Assembly (NCBI GenBank): GCA_030248135.1 | Contig: JASANC010001895.1 | Coordinates: 1 to 64,000 of the forward strand | Source of the DNA: Theristus sp. LFF4_11 | Lineage: Eukaryota; Nematoda; Chromadorea; Monhysterida; Xyalidae | Direction of reading: 5' to 3' | Length of the DNA: 64,000 nt | Shown: positions 11,158 through 22,371 of the stretch, one piece after another | Layout of the letters: each line of letters begins with the position of its first letter | How positions within the stretch are numbered: position 1 is the first letter of the stretch | Translations under genes and position numbers: made by a program | The notes under the pieces: generated by a model | Database searches by the model: none | What the model was told of the DNA's origin: nothing | The model's input: only the letters and a program-made list of their open reading frames with translations

Positions 11158-12131
11158 CTCAAAAACAATCAGTATTGTGTGTGCTACCAAGGAGGGTAAA
11201 CATGTTGAGCGTAATTTTTATCTGAAATTCACATAAAATACAAAATACGGTGATAAAAAACTGTACGTTTGGCGTCACGGTGTGATATTAATCCGGTTTT
11301 TATGGCTATTCTAGCATCTCCAGGGAACGCTATGTTTTGCACGCGATTAATTTTTTTTGTTTTACGGTGGACGATTTGTACACAGAGCACCTAAAGCAGC
11401 TCCCAAATACAATGTAACATTATAAAACCGAATCAATCGAAAACAAATATATTTTAACTGTTGAGACAGAAGAGTGTGCCACATTATTTTTTGAACAATA
11501 AAAAGGGTTCCCACAGAGACATGTTTTTTATTGAACAAAGCTGTCGAACTTCAAACGACCGCACGTATAGATTATACGTAGATAACATGATTGTTCATGC
11601 AGCTGCTTGTGTCTCTGGATACAGACTCTGACCAGCTTTTCTGAATTGAAATCTTTGGTGCAGTTCTGATTTCAATTTATTTCATCTGGGTAACCACGAA
11701 TTGTATGTGTATTGTACGCAAGGCAATGTTTGTTTTTTCATCCAGGCGCAGCGCATTGCGTATCGTCTTGCAGTCATGCCAATATAGGAAAGTCGTTTGT
11801 TTACAAAAGTCCGCCGTTCTTTTTTTGGAGAATTTGAGTAAAAATTGTCAGCGCATGAACACAACGAAACGTAATCTGAGCCTGCAACGTTGCGTTGGCC
11901 CGCTGGGTGACTGTTCTTCACCGGAATTCGTCGCAACTTCACTGTCCAATTTTGCATTATCTTTTCTCAATTCATTCATTCGCTCGAAACTGTTCAGCAA
12001 TGTCAAATTCCGGTGTAAAAACGGCGCACGAACAGGACTCGAGCAAACAAGTGGACAAACAAACAGAAATGAAACAATAATATTTTCTGTGAACGATGGA
12101 AAATGTAACTGTTTTCTTGTTTCACTTTCAG
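11158..12131. other. Region upstream of the methyltransferase-like exons; unresolved
   Basis: This stretch should contain the 5' exons of the gene at 12,132-13,827. Open frames run through 11,705-12,166 and 12,000-12,080, but I could not find an exon ending in the phase required by the acceptor at 12,131, nor a glycine-rich SAM-binding motif. Nothing else is recognisable. Confidence 0.4.
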
Positions 12132-13827
12132 TGGCCAGTTGTCACGAATCGTCGGCATTGAAATGAACCGTGAGCTGTGCCAACTGCAGGCGGAGACCGT
12201 CGGTGCGCACGGCATGACTGATCGTGTCGTTGTCGTCTGCGATGATCTGCTCAATCAGCAGCAACACGTTGGTGCACAAAGCATAAATTAACAAGCCACA
12301 ACACTGCAGTCGAACTGCAAATTATGTGGGCCAGCGCCAAGATTTCGCTTCTCGTTCCCTTCACTTTTCACGTTGTGGGTACGGAATTTCCATGAGAAAA
12401 AAAACGTTTTTTAACCAATCGTGAAGATCCTAAATTCGATCATTAAATCGTTTTTATTGCCGAAAGCCTGACGAAAAATAGGATTGGCCTTTTTCTGTGC
12501 AAGAAAAATTGACTGTGGTAAAAAAGGAAGCGGTTATCACGGAGGAGGATTTGCCGGACCAAGGAGCTCAGTTTCGGACGGATGCACGCACAAGAGCACA
12601 ATCGCCAGTGCTCATGCGTGCCAACGTTGTTGCAGTTCAGGTGTCCGCAGCAGACGTCGTTGTGCTGAACAACGTCTTCCAGTTCTTCCTGGCGCCCGCC
12701 GAACAGGTGCTCTGTTGGACATTCCTCCGGCGGCATGCCAAGCCCGGTGCCACGCTGTTGACCAGTCCAAGTTTGCTGCAGTTGACCGAACATCTCGAGT
12801 TGTCGTTTCACATTGACGGTTGGGTGCAGGAGGTAGGTCATTTCAAGATTTTTTAGGCCTCTTGTATGTACGCACTGATTGGTCACCCAGTGAGACGGCC
12901 AGTGTATGTACCGTATTACCTCTAATAAACCCCCATGGGGGTTTATTTCTTCAGCGACTTCTGGGGGTGGGGGTTTATTTTTTTTGGGGGGGGGGTTTAT
13001 TTTTTTGGGAGGGGGGTTTATTTGGAAACCATTTTTAGGGGTGGGCAAAATGGCAAAAATACCTTCCATGGCAGGAAGGAAGTCGCAGAAACTTCTACTC
13101 TACATAGAAATTTCCATTTTTGAATGGAAATTTGTAATGAAATTTTTGTAATGTAGCCTTTTGTAATGAAATTACCATTAACTCATCCATTTGGGGCCTT
13201 TGGTAGCACAATTTCATCATTTTCACTGCAACCAGCCACTGAATTCGCTGGGTATGTGTTTCAAACAGGTTACAATAATCCCCCATGGGGGATTATTTTT
13301 TGGGGGGGGGATTATTTGGAAACTTGTCGAGGGGGTGGGGGTTTATTTTTTTGGGGGGGTTAATAGAGGTGATACGGTATGTATTGTGGATTTATTCAAA
13401 CGTGTCCTGACTAAAATGACGTCATTTGATTAAAAAAACCTTTTTGTCAAAGTACAGGCGCTAAAATGTCAGTTTGATGTGACTGATTCGACATTCACCA
13501 TTTATTTACAAGAAGAAATCGGCTAACCGGAAAGTCTTTGAACGCTTTGAACGGCAAGCGCGGCGGCACATATTTCAGTGGGACACGTTTAAAAAAATAG
13601 GTCATAGCAAGTTGTGCTCTGATTTTTGCGGTGTTTTCGGCGCCCCAGTTTTTTTTAGCATTACCTTAATCTGCACTGTACCCGATCAACGTCAGATTGA
13701 CATTGGCGCGAATATCGCGAAGTACGCCGGTGCCAACCAAGAGCTGTTTGATGACTGCAGCAAGCTGCACTTGTACAAGGTGCATGTGGAGCATGGGAAC
13801 GATGAAGCGATGATGCACTCATGTTAA
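12132..13827 (+). CDS. SAM-dependent methyltransferase-like protein (3' exons)
   Basis: Three exons agree in phase. Exon 12,132-12,271 (SRIVGIEMNRELCQLQ, then MTDRVVVVCDDL) follows a polypyrimidine/CAG acceptor. Exon 12,636-12,832 reads SAADVVVLNNVFQFFL, then LLTSPSLLQL, and ends WVQE. Exon 13,696-13,827 (IDIGANIAKYAG...) ends in TAA. The pattern of GIE, DRV-x-V-x-DD and DVVVLNNVF fits strands beta2 to beta5 of a Rossmann-fold methyltransferase: the acidic residue binding the ribose, the DD next to adenine, and the N/D-rich loop near the active site. The N-terminal part with motif I is missing upstream, so the substrate cannot be guessed. The start of the middle exon is uncertain; an earlier AG at 12,607-12,608 would add residues. 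The second intron carries the transposable element at 12,911-13,377. Confidence 0.6.
12911..13377. mobile_element. TA-flanked TIR element with G-run/TTTATTT tracts
   Basis: The ends CCGTATTACCTCTAATAAAC and GTTAATAGAGGTGATACGG are inverted repeats of about 20 bp, flanked by TA on each side, giving a 467-bp non-autonomous element. Both ends carry tracts of GTTTATTTTTTTGGGGGGG. CCCATGGGG palindromes occur at about 12,932 and 13,283. It sits inside an intron of the methyltransferase-like gene. Confidence 0.75.
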
Positions 13828-14302
13828 ACGATTACTGGTAAGCATTGTTGAGAGTTTGAAAAATGCTTGGATTGTGGTCGTTTCAGAGATTCTTGGGGTG
13901 CATAATTTTATGGAGTACTGAAACGGATCAAGTGCCAGTAAAACGCTCAAATTTGAACATCCCCGTTGTTGTGATATTTATGGGACATTATTCCTGTTTT
14001 CTCATATCTATATAATTGGATTTCTGTGGTTATTTTTAGCCAAATTTGCGTTCAACTCAGATACGAAGATAAATTTTTGTGCGCAATTAAAAACGCTACA
14101 CAAGTTTTGTGTTGTTGTTTTTTTTGATGCAGTAGCAGTATCCAAGAAATGAACAACAGAAAAAAATAGATGGTAAACAACAAACACAAATAAAACGAAA
14201 CTCTGTTCAAAGTGCCAGCAGAAAGCTACAAATGTATTATATTATGAAATAATGCAAATTCAGAGCAGCGTGAAACGTGAAAATTAAGCGACGGGGATTT
14301 AT
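13828..14302. other. Intergenic stretch, convergent genes
   Basis: AT-rich spacer between the 3' ends of the plus-strand methyltransferase-like gene and the minus-strand dehydrogenase. It contains AATAAA-like motifs on both strands. No gene seen. Confidence 0.6.
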
Positions 14303-16366
14303 TTATTCACAGTACCCGTTAATTTTGTGGTGATTCTGAACAGATTTAATGATTTGAGTGTCTTTTGGTATAAACTTTTGCACCCGATACAATTTCGAAA
14401 GAATCTGCGTGAGCACCCAGTCCTGGATGAACGTCGGCAGCAGCGGGCCTCCACCGCCGAAGTAGCGACTGTCGACGCCTGCAGAGTTCAATCGAATCAC
14501 GTTCACAAACTTCACAGGCACTCACAAAATTGTGTGATTTTCTCAGCAAAAATAAGACCAAACACCTGCGTAATAGCGGTTGCGCGGATACTTTGAGAAG
14601 CACGCATCGAAATAAGCGTCCAAGACGAGACCGTAATCGCAAGGTGAGAAACGTTGGAGGCCACAGAACGCCGGAATGCCTGTGAAGTTTGCAAAAAAGT
14701 AGTGTGCTTCATTTATTGGCCCAAATATGTATGTCAATTGGCCGTGAATTGAGCGAAAACTTTAGTTTCACACAGAGAAATACAGCGACGGACATTGCTT
14801 GCGATAGTGCCGTCCATATTGCTCCTTCAAATCATCAGCCAATCGATTCCACGCTTCTTCGGTGCTCTGCTTGCCCGCCCACAAATTCGTTCGATAGGTG
14901 CCTGGCTCCACGATGCAGATCTGAACGCCAAACGGCGCCATTTCACGTCTGCGACCATAAAAGTGTTTCAGATGTGAACGTGAACCATCAAACCAAATCA
15001 GGCACTTGCAGTCAGTAAACGGTGATGACCGCAGAACAGAACAAAGCAAAGTTGCGCTTTTTAGTGAGTTTGGCATTCATTCAACCGACGCTGTTCACCA
15101 AAGCAGCAATGTGTCTTTTCAATACTGCGGAAAGCACAGCAACAGTCGCATACACACAAACCTCAGCACATCCGAATAGCCCTCGACGGCGAACTTTGAC
15201 GCGCAATACGGCCCCATTGTTTCGATGGCCAGTCGGCCGCAAATGCTCGACGTGTTCACAATGCGGCTGCCTGTAGATTCGCGTATCGACTCTCTGTTTT
15301 TTTGTGATGACGCAGTTCCCGTTACCCCCCCCCCCATTCCAGAATCATGTTCACAAAAACCAAAGACACAACTGAATCGTTCGTTCTGGGCTGATTCAGC
15401 TAGGCTATTTCAGCCGTGTCTGTTTTGTTGTACCTCTGCGTCGTTTGATGAGATGCTTGAACGCGTGCGTCACACGGACCATTCCGAACAGATTCACTTG
15501 CATCGCATCCACATAGTCCTTGGTGGCCAGCCAGTCGTCAGGCGCCACCGTACCAAAGACGCCCGCATTGTTCACGAGCGCCCACAAGCCTGAACGGAAA
15601 GAAAGCAATGGAGCAGCAAACTGCAGAATTCAAATTCAACCAGATTGGCCGGCGTTCAAATGCACCAGTTGATCGTAAATGACGTCAGTTGGCATTGTGG
15701 CTGTTTCGTTTCGTTGAATGTGAATATTGTTTCATGGAAACCAAAACCAACCGGAACTGTTTGCAGCGGTCAGCTTGCGTTCAACGAACTGCGCAGCCTG
15801 CTGCACCGACTGGTCATTGGTCACGTCCAGTGTGAACGTTTCCAAACGACCATCGAGTCCAGCGGCTGATTTTCGTAGATCCTCTGCTCCCTGAATGGTT
15901 TTTAACAGCCTTTTTTTACGAAAAAAAACATAAAAAATAACAGTATAAAAATGGACGCGTTTGATTGCATTAACAGCGACTACAAGACGCACATTCTCCG
16001 TGAGACATCCGGCAAACACGGCGATGCCGCGGCGCAACAGACGCAGCGCGAAAGCATGGCCGAAGCCGCGGTCGCAGCCGGTGACGAGCACCGGCCGATC
16101 TGCGAGCTCATTCATGTGCACTTTGTCCATCGCTGAAAAGAATCGGTTGTTGTTCATTGTGTTGGACAGCGTGCCGGTTTGTTGTGTGTTTTGGTCTTCT
16201 TTGGACATGTCATGGGTTGTTGTTCGTGCACCACAGAGAAACAATCCGGGCGAAACAGACCGCGGAAAACAACGATGATCAGAATGGCGAGCGAGAGCGC
16301 CGTGATGGAGGTCACCAACAGACTGCAGAGCACGCCGGCAGCAGCCTGCTGCACAACGGGCAACAT
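14303..16366 (-). CDS. Short-chain dehydrogenase, retinol/17-beta-hydroxysteroid dehydrogenase type (complete, 8 exons)
   Basis: An NAD(P)-dependent oxidoreductase of the SDR9C-like group, probably a membrane-anchored enzyme acting on a retinoid, steroid or similar lipid alcohol. Exons that all agree in phase: 16,261-16,366, 15,993-16,132, 15,752-15,890, 15,434-15,589, 15,162-15,270, 14,794-14,948, 14,566-14,679 and 14,303-14,478, giving about 364 residues. Residues 1-35 are a hydrophobic signal-anchor. The cofactor motif TGCDRGFG follows (PVLVTGCDRGFGHAF), then LDVT, the NNAG motif (GLWALVNNAGVFG), the catalytic Ser in VNTSSICGR, and the catalytic Tyr/Lys in YCASKFAVEGYSD. VEPGTYRTNL and PRNRYYAG are typical of the RDH/HSD17B6 branch. 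The catalytic set is intact. The first exon's donor (CGCG/GTCTGT) was chosen for phase, and a nearby alternative is possible. Confidence 0.92.
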
Positions 16367-17768
16367 GTTCTCTTTTTTTTAATTGAACGGTGGTCAGACG
16401 AACTGCGACTGCGTGTAAAAAACGTGCATGCGCATTATACGTCATTGAAAATAACAAATCAGCAGCACTGGTTGGTTAGGTTGTTATACTCGGTGAACTC
16501 AAAAGCTTATAGTTCAAAAACTCCAAGTACTTTTTAAAGTTTTAAAGGTGGTTGTGTTGTGCTTTTTTTCAACATAAAAGCAACGTAAAACACACACACA
16601 TCGCTCGCATTTCAATTTCTGACCGAATGGCGTGTTTTGATATGCAGACAGACGATACCGGTGAATTTTTGTCTGTTTTCATCAACAAAGCTACATTGAA
16701 ATTAGCATCCACGCGCGACCTAGCATTATTCCTCTGGTGGCCTGCTGAAAGTGTTCACTCAACAAACCAATGAATTATTTTTAATCGAGCTTTTTGTTCA
16801 CTAACGTTTTGCAAGACTGTAATTACAAATTTGAAGTTACCATAAAGATTTAAGGAGAAGTTACAAAACGGTGGATCATAAAACAGTGTAATATTGCAAA
16901 CTAGAAATGATATTCTTTCCAGTTCATTGGACACAGTAATTGAACGGAACGTTCAACTGGGTGAAAGTCAAATTACTCCGGTCAAAACCAAGCGCTGTTT
17001 TATCATCGTAACAAACTGCACAAATTGTGGAGGGCGAACACAAAGAACTGATAATACAATCAACAGGAATCAGGATTTCTTATAAAATATTTTTCAACAG
17101 AAAACTTTAGACCCTATGACACCAACACTCTCCTCCAGTAAAACGGTTTTTGTTTTAAATGATGTTTTATATATGGTGCTGAATTATGTGTACTTTTGAA
17201 AACAAAAAATCACGACGCAAAGTAACGCATCGTTTTAACATTTTTAATATACATCGTTTTTTTTCTTGGCGAAGTCGCATGAAATAGTGTTTTTTTACAT
17301 TTTATGTTTTGCAACAAGTCCACAACAGCGGTGTGTGCACATGCCGTTTATTGCAAAGCACTGAGCCACGTCCTTCATGAGCTACATGTATGTATGCAAA
17401 TACCACTCCAAAACAAAAATGAAAATGAAGCTGAAGGTGTAACGAGCTTCTGGTCCGCAAACACAAGCGGCGCACATGCACGTGCCACAAGCATTGACGA
17501 TCGTTGGCCTATGACTGCGCACGCATGCATTTCGTTCCGAGATTGTAACACTGTCTCATGCCGGTCACTGAGTCTCGGGTAAGTTGAGCGTATTGACAAG
17601 GATCGACCTCAGCAACTTCAAAAACGCTGTCGCTAATCAAAATACAACTGTGACTGAACTGTGACGATTGCAATCATAGATTTTATAAGCAGACATAAAA
17701 GTGAAAAAGATGATAGAAAGAACAACTGATGCACAACGACCACGTTATAAATTATGACGATGGACGCT
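16367..17768. other. Intergenic stretch between two minus-strand genes
   Basis: This holds the likely promoter of the dehydrogenase (immediately right of 16,366) and the 3' flank of the Gly/Tyr-rich gene. It is AT-rich; open frames are short and show no family resemblance. No repeat recognised. Confidence 0.55.
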
Positions 17769-20700
17769 TCAGCCGCTGTAGCCACCATAACCTGCAGTTT
17801 TAAAACCGTCTATCGAGAATACATACGCTTTATCGCACTTTGAATCTCTCTCTCATCACCATATCCAGATTCTTCGCTTGATTCGCTGTCGTGTCCATAG
17901 CCTGTAAGTTACAGCATAATCCCAACAAAGAAATGTGTAAACAATGATTCTAGTTTTGTGTTTGGACCCCAATTCAGCACTTGCTATTGCTCAAATACGG
18001 CGGTTACAAATTGTTCACTGAAACTGTGATTTTAAACTCTCCGCGGCTAGCTACCAAAGAATGATGAACTAAATTATCTCACCGCCATCTCCGCTTCCAT
18101 ACCCGCCGTCACCTAAAATGTAATAAACTATTCAATTCACTGTGTCCGCAGCTTCCAAAAATGTCGTGAACGACATCATCATAATAATTCAGCATTTGAA
18201 GACTGGCAGAGATGTTGCAATGTCTTACCGCTGCCATATCCATCCTGCCGTTTGTAACCTCCGCCAGAACCTGAAAATGTAAAAAAATCCTTAGCCATCT
18301 GTTATTATCGTTTCTGAAAGCTTGTAGAAGTTTAACGCTCTGGGAAAAGCGGCACAGTTAAAGCACTGATACTACTTGTTCATTATGACCATAATACCAG
18401 TGAATATAATAATCTAGTTTCTTACCGCCATCTCCGCTTCCATATCCGCCATCTCCGCTTCCATATCCGCCATCTCCGCTTCCATATCCGCCATCACCTG
18501 AAATTGTAAAAAAATATTTACCTATCTGTTATGCATCATCGTTTCAGAAAGTTTGTAGACACAAAAGTTTCACACTCTGAGGAAAGCCGCACAGTTAAAG
18601 CAAAAAAATCCAAATCTCCAATATGACGGCACCGTAAATATGGAAACTAATTTCTCACCACCATCTCCGCTTCCATACCCGCCATCGCCTAAAAATGTAA
18701 CAAACTATTCAATTCCCTATGTCCATAATTACACAATCGGCAGCTTCCAAAGATGCTGTGAACGACATCATCATAATAATTCAGCATTTGAAGACTGGCA
18801 GAGATGTTGCAATGTCTTACCGCTGCCATATCCATCCTGCCGTTTGTAACCTCCGCCAGAACCTGAAAATGTAAAAAAAATCCTTAGCCATCTGTTATTA
18901 TCGTTTCTGAAAGCTTGTAGAAGTTTAACGCTCTGGGAAAAGCGGCACAGTTAAAGCACTGATACTACTTGTTCATTATGACCATAATACCAGTGAATAT
19001 AATAATCTAGTTTCTTACCGCCATCTCCGCTTCCATATCCGCCATCTCCGCTTCCATATCCGCCATCTCCGCTTCCATATCCGCCATCACCTGAAATTGT
19101 AAAAAAATATTTACCTATCTGTTATGCATCATCGTTTCAGAAAGTTTGTAGACACAAAAGTTTCACACTCTGAGGAAAGCCGCACAGTTAAAGCAAAAAA
19201 ATCCAAATCTCCAATATGACGGCACCGTAAATATGGAAACTAATTTCTCACCACCATCTCCGCTTCCATACCCGCCATCGCCTAAAAATGTAACAAACTA
19301 TTCAATTCCCTATGTCCATAATTACACAATCGGCAGCTTCCAAAGATGCTGTGAACGACATCATCATAATAATTCAGCATTTGAAGACTGGCAGAGATGT
19401 TGCAATGTCTTACCGCTGCCATATCCATCCTGCCGTTTGTAACCTCCGCCAGAACCTGAAAATGTAAAAAAATCCTTAGCCATCTGTTATTATCGTTTCT
19501 GAAAGCTTATAGAAGTTTAACGCTCTGGAAAAAACCGCACAGTTAAAGCATTGATACTACTTGTTCATTATGACCATAATACCAGTGAATATCATAATCT
19601 AGTTTCTTACCGCCATCTCCGCTTCCATATCCGCCATCACCTGAAATTGTAAAAAAATATTTACCTATCTGTTAAGCATCATCGTTTCAGAAAGTTTGTG
19701 GACAGAAGTTTAACGTTCTGGAAAAAGCCGCAAAAATGTTGTGACCAGAAATGTTCTGAGATCTTACCGCCATCTCCGCTAGAATATCCGCCATAACCTA
19801 AAATTGTAGTAAAAAATATGAATCCTTGTGTTCAACTTTTTTATCATGACCATAATTAAAACGTCTTGCATATAAAAGCGGTACGATATTGGTATATGGG
19901 GCGGCCCATGAAAAAATTTTGATATTTCGAGTTTTTGGGCTTAAACCAACCTACCAAGTGTCCGAACTACTGTATGCACACAAATGTTTAGCCCAAAATT
20001 CCAACTGTAGTGCTTACTACAGCCAATTTTCAATTTTGGCCACTTTTTGGCCACAATGTTCATTATAGCCATAATACAGCACTCTGTGGCTACCAGTGAA
20101 TAATAATCTAGTTCCTTACCGCCATCTCCGCTTCCAGATCCGCCATCACCTGAAATTGTAAAAAAATATTTACCCATCATCGTTTCAGAAAGTTTGTAGA
20201 CACAGAATTCCCAATACGACGGCGCCATAAATCTGAATTGCCGCGCAATCTATGAAACCTTTTCCCAATGCAATTGTAATTTTGCAGCCTGCCGCTATCA
20301 AAGGAATACCAACCATATCCGCTGTCTCCGCTAGGGTATCCACCGTAACCTGAAATCGCAGTAAAAAAATATTGTTATTTTTAAAAGAAAAGAGAATAAG
20401 AAAACTTCTGACCGCCATCTCCGCTTGAATATCCGCCATAACCTGAAACTGTCGAAAAACATTGGCATTTTTGTGACAACTTGCATGACCATAATTCAGC
20501 AGTTTGCAGCTACTGATGATGTTTTAAAACTTCTTACCACCATCCTGTCTTTTGAATCCTGTGCTGTATGGATAGCCTCCCGTGCTGTACGGATAGCCAC
20601 CCGTGCTGTATGGATAGCCTCCCGTGCTGTACGGATAGCCACCCGTGCTGTATGGATAGCCTCCCGTGCTGTATTGATAGCCTCCCGTGCTGTATGGATA

Positions 20701-21482
20701 GCCTCCCGTGCTGTATGGATAGCCTCCCGTGCTGTATGGATAGCCGCCTGTGCTGTATGGGTAGCCTCCCGTGCTGTATTGATAGCCACCAGTGCTGTAT
20801 GGGTATCCCCCAGTGCTGTATGGGTAGCCTCCCGTGCTGTACGGATAACCTCCCGTGCTGTATGGATAGCCGCCTGTGCTGTACGGGTAACAGTACGCCC
20901 CTGCAAGATAACAACAAAAAGTCGAGTTTAGAGTCTCTTGAGTTTGTTCACACTGAGAACAGTTGGCTACTGATGTATTTGTCAGTAAGTGGCATGGCCA
21001 TTGACAGATATTTACAGATGCACACAACGTGCAAAATGTACTATTCTTGTTCAGTTTACTTTCTTGGTGAGTAACTATGATTTTTTTATTTGGGTCCCGA
21101 GACTCAATGTGCGCATAGACAGTTTCATGCGACATGGGAATTCAAAATTGGCAAAATGATCCGAGTCTGCTAAATAGGGCCGAGTCACGTATGTGATTCT
21201 GAATTACCATATAAAGATACATGTAGAAACTACGTCTGCACACGCATTCAGTCGCAGAATCTAAAAAATTGATAATGGTACTACAAACGATTTTCAGTGA
21301 CTTTGGAATTAACGAAATTGTTTTGAAATCGGAGCTATAGAATGTGAAACCGCATCTTCGGACTCAGGAATGAAAGGAAATTGACTGTTTCGCTTATTCT
21401 GATGAATCTGATTCACTCATCTACGTGTTCATATGGACTTACCGCATACAATGAGGGCCAACAAAAGCGTTGCAACTTTCAT
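17769..21482 (-). CDS. Secreted Gly/Tyr-rich repeat protein with modular phase-1 exons
   Basis: The ATG at 21,480-21,482 starts a signal peptide (MKVATLLLALIVCG) in exon 21,443-21,482. Exon 20,538-20,900 encodes 16 copies of a (G)GYPYST/GGYQYST heptapeptide and ends FKRQDGG. It is followed by a long series of very short exons, each bounded by AG/G.G-GT sites in phase 1. They encode modules such as GYGGYSSGDG (about 20,410-20,447 and 19,765-19,797), GYGGYPSGDSGYG (about 20,303-20,350), GDGGSGSGDG (about 20,119-20,150), GDGGYGSGDG units (19,612, 19,247, 19,019, 18,655, 18,423, 18,085) and GSGGGYKRQDGYGSG (19,423, 18,823, 18,229). Exon 17,840-17,904 adds an acidic GHDSESSEESGY segment, and the last exon 17,769-17,791 ends GGYSG, stop. 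Composition and secretion suggest a structural extracellular protein (cuticle, eggshell, glue or silk-like); the exact role is unknown. Some micro-exons may be skipped. Confidence 0.82.
18060..19740. repeat. 593-bp intragenic tandem duplication of micro-exon cassettes
   Basis: The segments beginning near 18,651 and 19,244 are nearly identical over 593 bp; for example, 18,640-18,849 matches 19,233-19,442 exactly. A more diverged copy precedes them from about 18,060, and a partial copy follows. Each unit carries three short exons (GDGGYGSGDG, GSGGGYKRQDGYGSG, and a 1-3 fold GYGSGDG exon) with their introns, so duplication adds whole coding modules without breaking frame. Confidence 0.88.
19880..20060. 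repeat. Intronic repeat related to the host of the 37-kb hAT-like insertion
   Basis: Within an intron of the Gly/Tyr-rich gene, sequence containing GATATTTCGAGTTTTTGGGC and CCAACCTACC matches, in reverse orientation, the flanks of the element at 37,038-38,079 (36,940-37,029 and 38,088-38,135). Here it is uninterrupted, so it represents the pre-insertion state. Confidence 0.65.
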
Positions 21483-22371
21483 TTTCGTTTGTTTTCGATT
21501 TTTTTGGATTTCGTGTGTTGACGCAAAGTGACACACTAAGCTTACTGTAATTTTAGTAAAGCAACTGACACATACGACTGCCGATATGGAGAAATCGGAC
21601 TGGTTTTATAAGTTTTGATTGATACATTCAGCATTGCTAGATATTTGTTTACACAGCCGCTCCACTGAAAAATCTTGCTTGTTCATACATATGTTGTTTT
21701 TCCTTAAATTGCGATACAAACCATGAACCCACGCATGTTACTATTCATTGTTTAAAACTGTTCTGGATTTTTCGTTCCTTCAAAAATAAATCCCAGATCA
21801 GATACCCCCCACAGTGAAGCTTCAGTTGCAGGTGTGTGTAGTTGTTATGTCAATAACGGTATTTTAAGTTGGTTACTCAGCTTGCAATAATTAGAAGATG
21901 ATGCAATAACTTATAAACTTTGTTTGCTTAGACATCTGACGCAGAACATTTGCTTTGAACTACAGAAACTTCCCAGCAAAAATTGCATCAAAAGCTCTAA
22001 AAAACACAAAAGATTAGAAGGGCTTGAGAAAAAAATGTGTCATTTTATTCAAAACTACAAATGTCACGTCACGTCATACTTTTAGCTAATACAAAGTAGA
22101 TACTACTTCATCGGAAGAAGGACGTAAACTGCGTTGTGTATATCAGCTTAACAAAATCATAAAGAAAGCCCGAATCAAGTATTTCTGAAACAGTGCAATA
22201 GCAGATTTTTCTTCAGTTAATATTTTGCATTACACTGAGCTGCCTCAAACACTTGGTGAATGACTTTAGAAATGTATTTCGTCCAACTTCTCACTTGTTC
22301 TCTCAAGGAAACAAATGTCTGAAAGTTTCAAAAAAAACATGATTCAAGAAATCGCAACAGCGCCACTTTTG
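21483..22371. other. Promoter and 3' flank region; no gene
   Basis: Contains the probable promoter of the Gly/Tyr-rich gene, right of 21,482, and the 3' flank of the patched-related gene. AT-rich; no further coding support. Confidence 0.5.

Noticed and set aside
20425..21074. Plus-strand and other-frame repetitive ORFs over the heptapeptide exon
   Set aside because: Shadows of the minus-strand GGYPYST repeats, which have a signal peptide, splice sites and phase agreement.
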